Source: Ceratorhiza oryzae-sativae (Eukaryota > Basidiomycota > Agaricomycetes > Cantharellales > Ceratobasidiaceae). From it: a stretch of 64,000 nucleotides of DNA. Below are positions 33,163 to 45,022 of the stretch, in pieces; the first letter of the stretch is position 1, and every line of letters starts with the position of its first letter. Below the pieces are notes generated by a model, which was given only the letters and a program-made list of their open reading frames with translations, ran no database searches and was not told where the DNA came from. The stretch spans positions 620,001-684,000 of the forward strand of contig JARWMV010000250.1 of assembly GCA_030998015.1 (NCBI GenBank), read 5' to 3'. Position numbers and translations under genes: made by a program.

Positions 33163-36100
33163 ATGGCCTCGGCGCTGGTGAATCCGCTGCTAGCGGCTGA
33201 GCCGTTTGAAGAGGTGGGCGACAGCGTCGAGAGTTGAGACGACGGCGGCTAATGATGAAGCAGGCATCGAGGGGCCTCGTTCGCCTGCGTCGGAAAAGGA
33301 AATGCAGCTTTTCTACGAGGAGCAGGAGCGGCAGGACACGCAGCGACGGCTTTCGCGCCGCCATAGCCGTGCCAAGAGCTGGCGCCGGAGTCTGGTTGCC
33401 CGCACGCCCGGCGCGAAAAATGCAAACCGTAAGTCGTCTGTGCAATGTCCGGCGCTGCGCTCACCCAGTCACAGGGATGAGTGAAGCAGACTCGGATGCG
33501 TATGGCACAGGTGGGTAGCGATGACTGTGATGAAAACCACGTTGCTCATGTGGTCACAGTGCCAGAAGAGATGTCCTATCCACGATCGCCTTCCCCCACG
33601 CACCCCGAACCGACTCCCGGACCCTCGTCCTTTCGCCCACCACCGACGACCGCCACGTCTGCACCGGCAACTCCAACCTGGGGACCCGGCGCTGGTGTCG
33701 GCGTCTTTGCCAACTCGCACCGCAAGCCCGTGCCTGGCCGAGCATCAACATTCGCCTCCCCCGCGAGTTCCCAGATGACGCTCCCGGCCCACTATGTGCG
33801 CGACCAGAGCCATATCCCGTGGCACCTGCGAAAATACGAGATCTACCAGCCACCGGCGATTGGTGCGCGTGCCCCCCCTCGATACTACAACTACCACCTG
33901 CTCTCCGCCCATGCCCGCGAACGTCTCGAGCGCGCCAACGCGCAACAGATGGCTGGGCGCGTGCCGATGATTCCCTCGCTCAACGGGAGTATGTTTTCTG
34001 GTGTGGGATCTGGGATGAACGCGAGCGCACGGTCATCGCTTTCCGCCCGACGGCCGAGCATGTTGGGTACGCTCTCACCCATCGGTGGGTCTGCTGGGAT
34101 CGCCGGCCTCGAGACTATCACAGCCTCCCCCGCATCGACCGCCGCGGCGCTCAACAGCCCCTCGCTCGATCCAACCAATGCACTCAACAGCGGCCCGGCC
34201 GGGAGTCACCGACTGTCGACGCTGCTCAAGCGACCCCCGGCAAGCCCGCACACGTTTTCTCAACCGTTGCCCACAGACGCGACTGATCTCATCGATGGAA
34301 CCGATCCATTCGGCAGTATATGGCATCACTCGAGCCCGTATGATGCTGGCGAGATGGTGGTCGGTCGTGGGTTCGGTAGAGCCAAGGATACAGGCAGTCC
34401 AGATGTGCGTCATTTTATTATTTCTCTGTACTATGTTTATGGAGACGCTGTACAGAATGCAACTCCCAACTCTCGACCGAGCATGTTGAGCCCCATCGCC
34501 ACTTCTTCCTCGTACCCAAAAAGGGACCATCACCCCTCTCCCAATCAACATCTGCCATCAACCTCACAGATTCCGAGCCGCCATTACCTGACCCACCGGG
34601 CTCCCCTGACCTGTTGAGCTCCACCCGGGTCAAGCGAAAACTGAGCAAGCGGCGGTCGTCGAGCAACGGGCGGGGCGGACTCGGTGGGCTGTTTGGACGC
34701 AAGGCAAGCGTGGATGACGAGAATACCCCGGATGGGCGAGGTGGCGGCTTGCGAGGACGCTCGAGGCCTCCTTTGTCCCCATCTAGTCACAGCTTGGCTC
34801 AACCTCCTGGGATCGCATTTCCGAGCAGTCACGTAGATGGCGAGAGGCGCCCGCGCAGAAAGCTCTCCAAGCGCAATCGATCTAGGTCCCTGTCGAGCGC
34901 GGCTAGTGCCGATTCGGTTGCGACGAGGGATATGCAGAACATGGAAACGCCGATACATGCGCAGTTTTCTCATGTGCTGGAGGGAGCAGGGCGGGATGTG
35001 ATGATCGAGGAGTTGCCGTCGACAAAGCCGCAGTCGAGAGAACTGCCGCAGAAGCCTAGGCACGAACGACAAGCAGCTCAACACCAGTCCCAGTCGCAAC
35101 CCCCACCTCAACCACAATCTACAAGACCTGCTTCCCAACAACCACAACACTATAGACCGCCATCACAACAGAATCATCATGAACCACCCATGTCAGCACC
35201 CCCTACGACTCGTCCTATGCCAATTCCTGCCCCTGCCTCTGCCCCGACCCCGATTGTGACGACCAAACCGCCTAGAGAACGAAAAATATCCGCAGCTTCG
35301 ATTAATAGCTTCCTCTCTCGCATCACCTCTCGCGACAAGGACAAGGACAAGGACCGGGATGAGAAACATCCCCCACGAGCGGCCTCGGCGCAAGAAACCG
35401 ACCGAAAAATTGCTCCACACATGCTCCTCAACCATGTTGGCCCAGGTGGAAAACGGAAATCGGGCTCGAACATGTTTGGACGCTTGGCGCGCAAATTCAG
35501 TTTGATCCGACGCCGGTCGGCGGACGTACTCGTACCAGGTGGGCAGGTTCAGCCAGATGAGCGACTTGACGCCGCCCTGCGGCCGCTCAACGGACGACCG
35601 TCGTTTCACGTCGAGCGGCCTGTGAAAAAAGATTCAACTGGGGGTAGAACCTCGGGTGTGGGGGCCCATGCACCGGGATTACAGCGCCGGGCCACGTTGG
35701 ATCTGGGCGCTCCTCGTGCGCATGCCCAGGGACAGGTTCATATGCCGGGATCAGGAGCAGAAGACTTGTTCGCACCCATCGATCCTCAGCTCCGCTCGTC
35801 TCGATTGATAAACACTCCCTTCACACCCCCGCCGCGCATTCCTGACTTGTCGATTCCTATCGACCGAGGCTCCTGGGCGTCGTTGCACCGGCATGTATCC
35901 AACGCCCGACCGCCCAAGTCCGAGGTTGCCGCTGCTGTTGAAGAGCCGCCAGCAAAACCGAACCCGACGATTTCAACAGACGAACTTGTACCGCCTCCCC
36001 CTCTAGGCGGCGGAAAGCACCCGGACTCGCCTCATTCTATACCCAAGTGGGGCATTGCCAATGGTCCGCCGCGTGGACCGGGGTTAATCATGAACGGTTC

Positions 36101-39100
36101 GCCAACGGATGATTCGCCCATGAGCTTACCGCGCGCGGTGTTGACGGTTGCCAACCCGGACTTGGTTGATTCCGAGGCGGAGAGCGGGGCGGCGAGCGCA
36201 GAGAAGAAGAACAAGATGTTGCCGCCTGATCCACCGATGAGTCCTCCGGTGCCGAAGCGGGAGGTCGTACCCGTCTCGGTGCCCATGAAGCGAGAGAGCG
36301 TGAAACCGTTGGTGGTGAACAAGGATCGGTCGGGAGTCGGTCCAGGACGCCGTCGCCGGTCAAGCCGAGCGTGCTCGACTCGAGTGGAAGGGAGTCACCG
36401 GCCAAGAAGAGCGGGCGAGAGTCGCCGTCCAGGAAGAGGGAACGAGGGCGGGATCGTGAACCGAGGGAACATTCGCCTGTCAAGCCTGTGAGGAGGACTG
36501 AGCCGTTGAAGGATCATAGTTCTGTGAGTTGCCGTATTTTATTGAATTTGTCTGTGGGTACTAATGGCGCAATAGGCGGACGTTGGATCCTCAGCTGGTG
36601 TTAGTCTGCGTGCATCGATTATGGCGAATGGCTCGACAACTTCGGTGGATGCGATTCAGGGGGATGACGATGTTGAGTTTGGTGCCAAGCAGGTTGAAAA
36701 GGTCTGTCCACCAGGTATTCAGGTTTGGGACAATGCTATATGATTCATTTCACAGGACGAGAACGGTCGCATGCTTCGACGCTCTCGACCGAGCATGGAT
36801 AGCATCGGCAAGATTCAGGTTATCACACCCAAGACCTCTCTGCAAAAGATCCGCGTGCGCGTCGTCTCCAATCCAGCGCCAATCCAAGTCACAAAGGAAA
36901 CTTCGCCTATCAAGGAAGATGCGCCCGATCTGCTGGCTTCTTCGCCCGAACCGATCGAATCTGTCGAACCCGCTCCCGTTGATTCTCGTCCGTCATCTGT
37001 GCTCGAGCCCCCCACCAGGCCTACTCGCTCCAAGTCCCGGCCAAGGAGCGCATATACTGGTGGAGAGTCTAAGCATTCGATCTATGGCACCGCGTCCAAC
37101 ATATCTCTCGACGAGTACTCTGAGGACGCAGGGAGCGTGCGAGCTAGTCCTCTTGGTCCACGCAAACGCATATCCGTCGCTGATTCCGAAACGCCCCTTG
37201 CGCCACCTTCCATCCCCGCCCGCAGCGCCAGTCGAGCCTCTCCGCATATGACGCCAGACATGCGCAGTCAGATGAACGGCAAACTCGCAGACCCCAGCGG
37301 GACACCGTACATGACTCCAACCGACGAGCACCACCCGCTCCATCCTTTTTCAGAAAAGCCTGTCGAGTACCGCAGCTTGATGCCGTCGATCGCACCAATT
37401 AGTGTGATGCGTATGGAAGCGTCCATGTCGCCGCCGCCCCTCAAGGGCATGGTCGACGAACCCGAGAACCTCAAGGCTTCGCTCGCCAACTCCGAATTGG
37501 CCCCACCAAAGGCGCCGTTTATGAACGAGTCTTTTAGTGTCTCCAAGGAGAAGCTTGCGGCCCAGAGCGAGTTCAAAAAGGCGAGCCAGAGTCATAAGCG
37601 CGAATCGACCGCGGAGAGCGAGAGAGAGAGGCGTCGGGCCAAGGAAACTGCCGAGCGAGAAGACGAGCGCATTCGTGCTCGTGAGCGTGCGGAACGCGTC
37701 GAGCGCCACGAGCGGGAACGCGCGGAGCGTGCAGAACGGGAACGGGAGCGGCTTGAGCGCGAACGACTCGAGCAGGAACAGCTTGAGCGTGAACGAGCCG
37801 AGCAGGAGCGCATCGAGCTCGAGCGTGCTGAACGTGAACGTGCACAGCAGGTCGAGCGAGAACGTCACAAGCGCGAGCAAATCGAGTGGGAAAAGGCGGT
37901 CGAACGTGCCCGTGCAGAGCAACTCCGGGCTGAGCAGGAGCGGGAACGAGTCGAGCGAGAGCGTGCTGAGCAGCAGCGCCTGGAACGTGAACGTGTCCGT
38001 GCAGAAAAGGAGGCGGCGGAGCGAGAACGACAGGAACGTTATCGTCTTGCTCAGATCAAGAAAGAACAAGAGCGCGAGCGCGAGCGGGAGTTGCAGCGTG
38101 TCAAGGACTTGGAACGACAAGCTCGCGAGCGTGAATTTGAACGTCTGGAGAAGGAGCGTCTGGAACGTGAGCGGATTGAACGCGAACAGGAACAACTCGA
38201 GCGCGAACGCATTGAGCGTATCCGTGCTGAGCGATTGGAATGGGAGCGACAAGAGCAGGAGCGTCTGGAACAGGAGCGCCTGGAGAGGGAACACTTGGAA
38301 CGGGAGCTACTGGAACGAGAGAGGATCATGGAAGAAGAGCTCCGACAACGCGAACGCGAGGGTTCTCAACCTCCTCCGTTGATTCACTCACGTCAGGGCA
38401 GCAGCGGAGGTACTCGACGCCGACATGACCATGATGGAGAACGCGAGGTGCAAGTCATGACTATGAAGGAAGTGCGTAAAGCATCCAAGCGCCGCGGAAC
38501 ACCAAACCATTCACGATCCGCATCTCCCACATCGACTGTTCCTCCGCCCCCTCCACCAAAGGACTACAAGACTCGACAACGGTCTCGTACGGATGCTTCC
38601 TCCCAGAATGTTCCAAACATCGTTTCTCCTCCACCGGCTCAGCCTACAATTGAGGTACTTGGAGGTGTTCCAGTACTGCCTCAGGGCACTCACGTCGAGG
38701 TTGCACAAAACTATATGCGAGCATCATCCGAGGAAGGTAACGACCTCACTACCCTGAAGGCTCGCGAGGCTTGGGAGCGTGAACGCCTAGACAAAGGTCA
38801 GAGTGTTCTTGGGCCTGGTGGACAACGTGCCATCATTCCAGACGCCCTTCCCACCCGATCCACGCCAGACCCCCGCCAACACCGGTCGGCGTCCAAAGGT
38901 CGTTCGCAGACGGTCCCTAACCCCACCCAGACCGAGTCATATGTCCTCCCTCCCGTTCAAATTCATCCAAGCGCGTCCACTAACATGCTATCTTCCGAGT
39001 ATGGTCCGACACATTCTTCCTACGCACAACCGGCATACCCCCAGCCGCTTCCATCTTCGCGATCACATAACCCGCTCCCAAAACCCCCGTCAATCAGCGG

Positions 39101-39305
39101 GCCGGTGCCCCTCCACAGCCGCCCCGGGCCGACATACACTAACCCTAATCGTCAGGCCCGACCCGCGGGCTCCCGCAACCCGCTGCCTGTACCTCCCCGT
39201 GTAACACCTTATCCTATGCACCACAGCGTTTCCCCTCCTCGTGGCCACCCGCCTGGTGCGGTAGACGCTCGCGCGCCAGGGCGGTGGGAAACTATGCCAT
39301 CATGA
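33163..39305 (+). CDS. Giant low-complexity protein with a long Glu/Arg-rich helix
   Basis: A single gene of roughly 1900 residues is inferred from seven or more open segments on one strand. Good splice borders are 33428/33475, 33510/33560, 36523/36576 and 36701/36756. The first exon and the junction near 34404-34490 are uncertain. Near 36332 the frame shifts by one base inside GGG; a fourth G would restore SRSRTPSPVKPS. The N-terminal third has one ordered-looking block (HYVRDQSHIPWHLRKYEIYQ, 33784-33850). The middle is Ser/Pro/Arg-rich with polybasic patches. At 37600-38360 about 250 residues are almost only E, R, Q, L and A (ERERLERERLEQEQLERERA), predicted to form a single long helix or coiled coil. 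A Pro-rich tail follows. Function is unknown; a cytoskeletal or cortical scaffold is only a guess. Confidence 0.7.
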
Positions 39306-39677
39306 ATGTGACATGTTTTGTTGTGTGTTTTGTTACGATATTGTTTCTCTATCGACTCTTATTGTTTGTATACCCTAAATTTTGACGCCGATTCCCGACA
39401 GTACGACCACTTTTACTTCTGTTTTGACGATTGTTCTTTGTCGGTGAACTGAAAACAGTTGATTTATGGACTGAATTTATTGGACGATGTACAACAGATG
39501 ACTGAAACGCCTTTTAAACTTCCTCTTCACCTCTTTATGTTCGCAGTCGGGTTTTAGTATAAAGCTTTTTGTCTTGTACGAGTTTGGTTTGCTAGTTATG
39601 ACAGTTACATCGGACCAAAACCAATGACCACATGTAATGCGGTCGCATTCCTCGGGATAATACAAGATGAGCCGTTT
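39306..39677. other. Convergent 3' intergenic region
   Basis: 372 bp between the stop codons of two genes facing each other. It is AT-richer than the flanks and no gene is seen. It should hold both polyadenylation sites. Confidence 0.4.
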
Positions 39678-41153
39678 TTAGGCAGGAGTAAGTGACTCTA
39701 CGCCCAGTTTCCGCTTCAGTTCTTCGATTGGGGCCCCCGCACCTTCAGGTAATTCCATCTCCTTCAGTGGTGGAAGCTTCATAAGTTCAACAGCAACGTC
39801 TCGTGCGTCTCGATGTTCATACAACACTGAGTAAACACTATCTGCAATCTGTCATAGTATAGTTATTATGTTGATTAGTAGGGTTGAGGAAACACAACCG
39901 CTTGTGACACACCGGTGCATCAACTTTGAGTTTCTCCGTCATAGGCTTCAGACCTTCGGATGTCGTGACACCCTCTGCAACGGAGCCAAGTGTGCTAACA
40001 ATATCATCCAGTTTTTCGCCCCGGCCCAGGCGGTACCCCACCGTATAGTTGCGGGACTTGGGTGACGTGCAAGTGAGCATAAGATCACCAATACCTGGAT
40101 CGTATATGAGGAACAGAAGTACATAAGTCGGGGTCGGCTGTATTGCCACTCACGTTGCCTACCTGCAAGACTCAAGAATGTGAGAGGGGACGCCCCATAC
40201 GCAGCCCCAATGCGTGTCATTTCGGCCAGGGCACGAGTTATAAGTCCTGATTGCAGTTGGCGTATATGCATTATCTCCGCACATCGGGGTCAGAAGGGAC
40301 TTCACGCACCTGCTCGGGTATTATTTTCATACCCGAGGCCATCGGCGATTCCAGTAGCGATCGCATATACGTTCTTTAGAGCACCTGCCAACTCGACTCC
40401 AACAGGATCGGCACCAGTATAGCATCTAAACCATGGCTGATGGAATAAATCCGATGTTCGTTGGGCATGCGAAAGGGAAAGGGATGAAACCGAGACGGTA
40501 GTAGGTTGACGCTTGATGACTACAGAGGCTCGGGGTAAGGGCTTCTGTGTGCTAGAGGCCTACTGCCATTTGACTCACTCTCTTTCGCAAAGGAGGGTCC
40601 AGACTGTAAATGGCATCAGCAGGCAACTCGCTCTGCCAATTGCTACAAAAGGCCGCACCAAGAAGGTAGAGACCTTGGCAACTTCCTTGCCGCAAGTTTC
40701 GGCGATAATTTCCAGAGTTAATGCTTGTGTTCCAGTCTCAATACCTTTATTTACGAATATCAAGAGCGGAATCTTGTCTTGAGGCATCCTCGGGTGTAAG
40801 TTTTGCAAGACCGACCTTTTGGCAATCTAAGCACTGTAGAGGACTAAATCTGAGTTTCTAGCATACGCTCACCTCAGAGCCTGTGTTGGAACGGCAAACA
40901 GAACTACGTCCACATCTTTTAGGAACTCTGCACTTGGAAGATCAGGCCCTATCGCCTCAATTCCTTCAGGGAATACATGGTCGGTTAAATATTTATTATT
41001 TCTTCGCTCCTTGTTAAATATCTCAATGAACTGGCTAGATCTTGCCCACAAGTACACCTGATGAGTGGAGTCGGCGAGGTGATCTGCCAAACAAGATCCA
41101 AAGTTTCCCGCTCCTAGAACCAGAACTCGAGAAGTGGGTTTAGGTGTGGACAT
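39678..41153 (-). CDS. GPD1: NAD-dependent glycerol-3-phosphate dehydrogenase
   Basis: Seven exons: 41153-40873, 40815-40659, 40603-40579, 40519-40310, 40246-40163, 40094-39913, 39848-39678; 369 residues, frame closes, normal family length. The Rossmann motif VLGAGNFGSCLADHLA is at the N-terminus. FVNKGIE, SGPSFAKE, a KNVYAIATGIADGLGYENNT block with the catalytic Lys, and GIGDLMLTCTSPKSRNY are all recognisable. It reduces dihydroxyacetone phosphate to glycerol-3-phosphate for lipid and glycerol synthesis, redox balance and osmotic response. Exon 3 is only 25 nt, yet it codes the invariant SGPSFAKE and so is needed. Upstream of the ATG the frame stays open with further ATGs and a basic, mitochondrial-like segment; an internal CACAATAG could instead be a 5' leader intron. 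Confidence 0.92.
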
Positions 41154-42197
41154 CGTTCGAAGCCTATTGTGTACAAATATATGATTAAATCTTTTTTGTA
41201 CTAGAACGGGGAATTTTTTTGACGCGAGTATACGTAGATTGCGGGTGCAGATAATAGCTAGCATCCTGATGTCAGTTTCCGAACAAGCGCTGATCCACAA
41301 CACGACAAAACAACACTGTGTTCCTCACGCTCGCCACTACTATGCAACTCATACCTAGAATCTCAGTTGAGGGCTACAGTTCCTCCGTATCATACCCTAT
41401 GATCCATCTGAATATGTCAATTTCACCGTTTCTGGGAAGCTTTTAAGCAATTTACTCTCTTGTTCAATCCATAAAAGCCTTCGAGTTCCGACTCGAATGA
41501 TAAACTTGGCTATGGGTTTTTGGTATGATTCCAGGAGCTCAAGCGTAGGCCCTTTTAATTGAATAATGTTCATTATCGGATAAACTATAGTGTATCAATC
41601 ACTCGCCAAAGACTGACGACGAATCTCCGAGATAAGCGAGAACACGTGAGACGCTATGGTATACTCTGTGTAATGATGCTCAGATCAACTTGCATAATAC
41701 AATGGGTTTACCAAACTACACGGGCTCTTTGTGCGTATCTGGCTGTTGTAGCTAAACTCGGAAGTTGGGGTCTTGGCATCACGAATTTATCAGCGATTAG
41801 AGCCTACGCTTCTGCACGCTAGACACCTTCTCTGCTGCGGAAAGGTCGCGTGCAGCCAAGAAATAGGAAACACGCATAGTTTGGAATTTCGAGCATTTTG
41901 ATGCGCGCGCATACGACCTAGCTATCGGAATTCTGGCCTATCCTAGGCGATAATGCGCGGACCGGACAGCATTACATGGATCGACTGAGCACTCACGTGA
42001 AGCAAGTCTCTTTTTGCTAGGTCCTTAGTTGGGATGGAACGCTTGCGTTAGGCGGGCCGTTGAAACGTATACACGCTCTGACGCGGTCCGGTCCTTAATG
42101 CAGGCATCAGCGTTCATGCTTTAAAAACCGAGTGTAGTGAAAACGTACTCCACCACTCAACCTCTACGAATTTCTGGACAACCTTCACTCCATAACC
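41154..42197. other. Intergenic region between GPD1 and pectate lyase
   Basis: This holds the two divergent promoters. A TTTAAAAA at 42120 lies about 78 bp before the pectate-lyase ATG and may be its TATA-like element. Short plus-strand frames have no recognisable content. Confidence 0.4.
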
Positions 42198-43228
42198 ATG
42201 ATTGCTGTTCCCTATGTTGCTATCGTGGCTCTAGCTGCCTCTTTATTTGGCGCCAGTACTGCTGCTCCTTCGCCAACCTCCAGTCATGTTGATGAGTTTG
42301 TGCGCCGTGATGCTGATGCCCCGCCATTCGTCAAGCGTGCTGCGAGCTGCACTTTCCCTACTCCCCCCAAGACCTCGTCCTTGAGTGCACCGATTACAGT
42401 TACAGGAACTTTTGACGGTATACTGGCAATATTACAAAAAATACTCGGCTTTTCTGACACCCATTAATACCTAGGGGGGAACGTCCGGTTTGATCGCGGC
42501 TCTGGCGCATGCAACGGCCAAGCCGAAGGAGGAGACGCGGACGCGGTATTCTTGGTTCAGTCTGGGGGAACTGTTCAGTAAGCCCAATTCTGTGAAATTG
42601 TTTGGTCTGGTTCACATTACTTGGATGATATCTAGAAACGTCGTCATTGGTGCAAACCAAGCCGAGGGTATCCATTGTCTCGGCCCTTGCAATCTCTATA
42701 ACGTCTGGTTTGAAGACGTTTGCGAGGACGCCATCACAATTAAACAGACTTCTGGGCAGTCCAACATTATTGGTGGTGGAGCCAAGTCAGCGAGCGACAA
42801 GGTCGTGCAACACAATGGTGGCGGAACCGTGAAGATCGACTCGTACTGCGTGCAGACATTTGGCAAGCTATACCGCTCATGCGGAAACTGCTCCACGTAC
42901 GAAATTTTCGAATGTATACTTATCATCTTCGGTGCTGATAGTGTTATACATTCAGGCAGTACAAGCGCGCCGTCCTAATCTCTCAAATCATCGGAAAAAG
43001 CGGCTCGTCTCTCGCTGGCATCAACTCTAACTATGGAGATACCGCTACCATTGACAAGGCCTCACTTAGTCTGACCTCTGTCAGCAGCATCTGCGACACC
43101 TATCAGGGTAATAGCAGTGGCGCTGAACCCACCAAGCTGACGAGCAACGTGTCCAATGCATAGTAAGCTCCAGTTTATATCTCAGATGCCTCGCGGTCTA
43201 ACATAATTCCTTCAGCTGCAAGTTTTAG
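42198..43228 (+). CDS. Secreted pectate lyase, PL3 family
   Basis: Five exons: 42198-42417, 42475-42577, 42636-42896, 42956-43162, 43216-43228; 267 residues, frame closes. The last splice is optional: reading through ends at a TAG at 43161. A signal peptide ([20 protein letters not shown], cut after STAA) is followed by a short prosegment ending VKR, a likely Kex2 site, before AASCTFP. Family features are [59 protein letters not shown] and [14 protein letters not shown]3 enzymes cut polygalacturonate by calcium-dependent beta-elimination outside the cell. This fits a plant-associated fungus. It stands alone, not in a cluster. Confidence 0.93.
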
Positions 43229-43559
43229 TATCTCGTGAAAATTCTATTTTACGGGCACAAATTCTTCCAAGTGCATTACATGACCGTAGAAACAACGTGT
43301 CTCTTTTTCAATGTCCCAGGTTGCGCTTTCATATAAAACACAGATTAAGAGCCTCTAAACAAGCAAACCTGAATAGTGGCTAAAATTGCCCTTTTCACGT
43401 TGCTCTAAACTAACACTGTACAAGGTCAGATGTCAGATATACACGCATATATCTTGTTGAAACAGAGGCAAAGGGCGGTGATAATACCCGCCTCTGAAGC
43501 AAGCGTATAGCCGAGGCAGTCCAGTGGCGCTGGCTGAAGGCTGGGACGTTTAATTCGCC
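43229..43559. other. Short intergenic region
   Basis: 331 bp after the pectate lyase, AT-rich; nothing recognised. Confidence 0.35.
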
Positions 43560-45022
43560 AGCATGGATTTTTTGACACAAACCATATTCGCTGTCATTTC
43601 GTGCCCCAGACGACAATATTATGCTCAAGAAATATTATCAGGAAGGCCCGCTCCTCCCCAATCTCCTCGGGCTCATTTCAACAGTGCCTTTGATAACCAG
43701 CCTCAAATACCAACTCTTACGGATCAAGAAATTTCTCTCTCCGAGCCTTGTTGAAGTTCATGTAGTCAGTTCGCCTGGTAGCAAACTGCTATTGGTGCGC
43801 AACTCGATGGCATTGAAACTCATCGAGCAGATCTCAAAGCGCTCCCCAGATCCCCATCAGCTCACCCTATTCATCGAGTTCGGTGATCCTGATATGTTGG
43901 ACTCAGGGGAAAACCCTGAGTCAACTAGTATGTGGCAACCCTGGCTCCAGCATAGGGTTCCGGCATTCGCCTCTTTACGAAAAATTACTTAAACTAGTGT
44001 GTTACTTCATCCAAATATTCTTCCGGTCATAGAATCTCTGAAACAGCTCGAAGCACTCGAGATACGGGGAGCAGGATGACTACAGCTGTCAGGGAGGATG
44101 TGAAACCGAAGGAGTTGACTGACGATTCGTTTGCTAGACTTAGGCATTTTTCGTGGTCTGAAACTGACGTCAGTGAAGTCTACTCGGTACTAGATCCCCT
44201 TGTGTTTCGTAATCTTTCTTTAGTCACTTCGGGACAGCTTTGATAGTCCTCCTGCTACTTGCGACGACTGCCCCAACTGTCGACATCATGGACCGTTCTA
44301 ACCCGTTAGTAAAGTTTGTCCTTTCGCAAGCCTGAGCATACACCTTGACCACCCGTACGATCTGGTCCATGAGAGCCCCGCAGAAGGTAAGGATATATTT
44401 ACATCGATGTCAAAAATGCTACTTGAATAGGTACACTGTGCTGGTGCGCGCATTGGGCAAGGACTTTAACAATATGAGCTTTGATATTCTTTCAACGACT
44501 TGGCCGCTTGTAACTAAATTGACTATACCTGATACCGCAATCGCATTCAAGGGGATCTACAAGCTCTCAAGGCTCCCCAAGCTTACAGAGCTGGTTCTTC
44601 ATCTTCACTAAGCGAATAATAGCATCATAAGCGTCATTTTAGGGTAACCGGCTGGGTGCTCAGCCCTGCATACACTTAGGGTTTCTGATTCTATAGTTGC
44701 TCGGTGCGCTCATTATATTTAGTCGACCTGATGCTGCGCTGATACATCCATTCTAAACTTGCAGCGCTCTACCTATTGTTGGACAAAATTAGAACTATAC
44801 GAGCCGGAATTTGGATATGAAGTGGATGATTATTACTAGGAGGAGGCAAATGATATTAATAGAGAAATCCAGGAGGTCCGCTGCCTGAACATTGGTCACG
44901 GTACCATAAACGAAGTGGGACTGAAACCAATGCCAGCATTGGAAGCAATAATGCTGGTGGCACTGGGGGTGATAGCGATAGCGGCACTGGAAGCGCCAAC
45001 GCAGACAGCGGTTTCGTGTAAT
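43560..45022 (+). pseudogene. Decayed F-box/LRR-like gene, C-terminal two-thirds
   Basis: Successive fragments in different frames match the layout of the better-preserved relative at 46382-47407. 43621-43990 is an LRR-like part (FLSPSLVEVHVVSS, LIEQISKRSPDPHQLTLFIE). 44345-44610 ends with WPLVTKLTIPDTAIAFKGIYKLSRLPKL, written here as two overlapping landmarks (WPLVTKL; KGIYKLSRLPKL). 44770-45020 is an acidic tail (EFGYEVDDYY, stop, EEANDINREIQEVR). The relative has WPRVTRL, MGLYKFSCLPML and an equivalent acidic helix at the same relative places. Several stops and frame changes and the lack of an F-box mark it as dead. Confidence 0.6.

Noticed and set aside
32840..33445. 201-codon minus-strand frame
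   Set aside because: Lies across a leader and the opposite strand of a better-supported gene; no recognisable content.
37350..38294. Long minus-strand open frame (314 codons, Leu/Phe-rich), and a Ser/Arg-rich plus-strand frame at 37537-38382
   Set aside because: Both are shadows of the repetitive GAG/CGN codons of the Glu/Arg helix in the main gene.
41470..41510. TTCGAGTTCCGACTCGAA looked like a possible tRNA T-arm
   Set aside because: No acceptor stem or anticodon arm can be folded around it.
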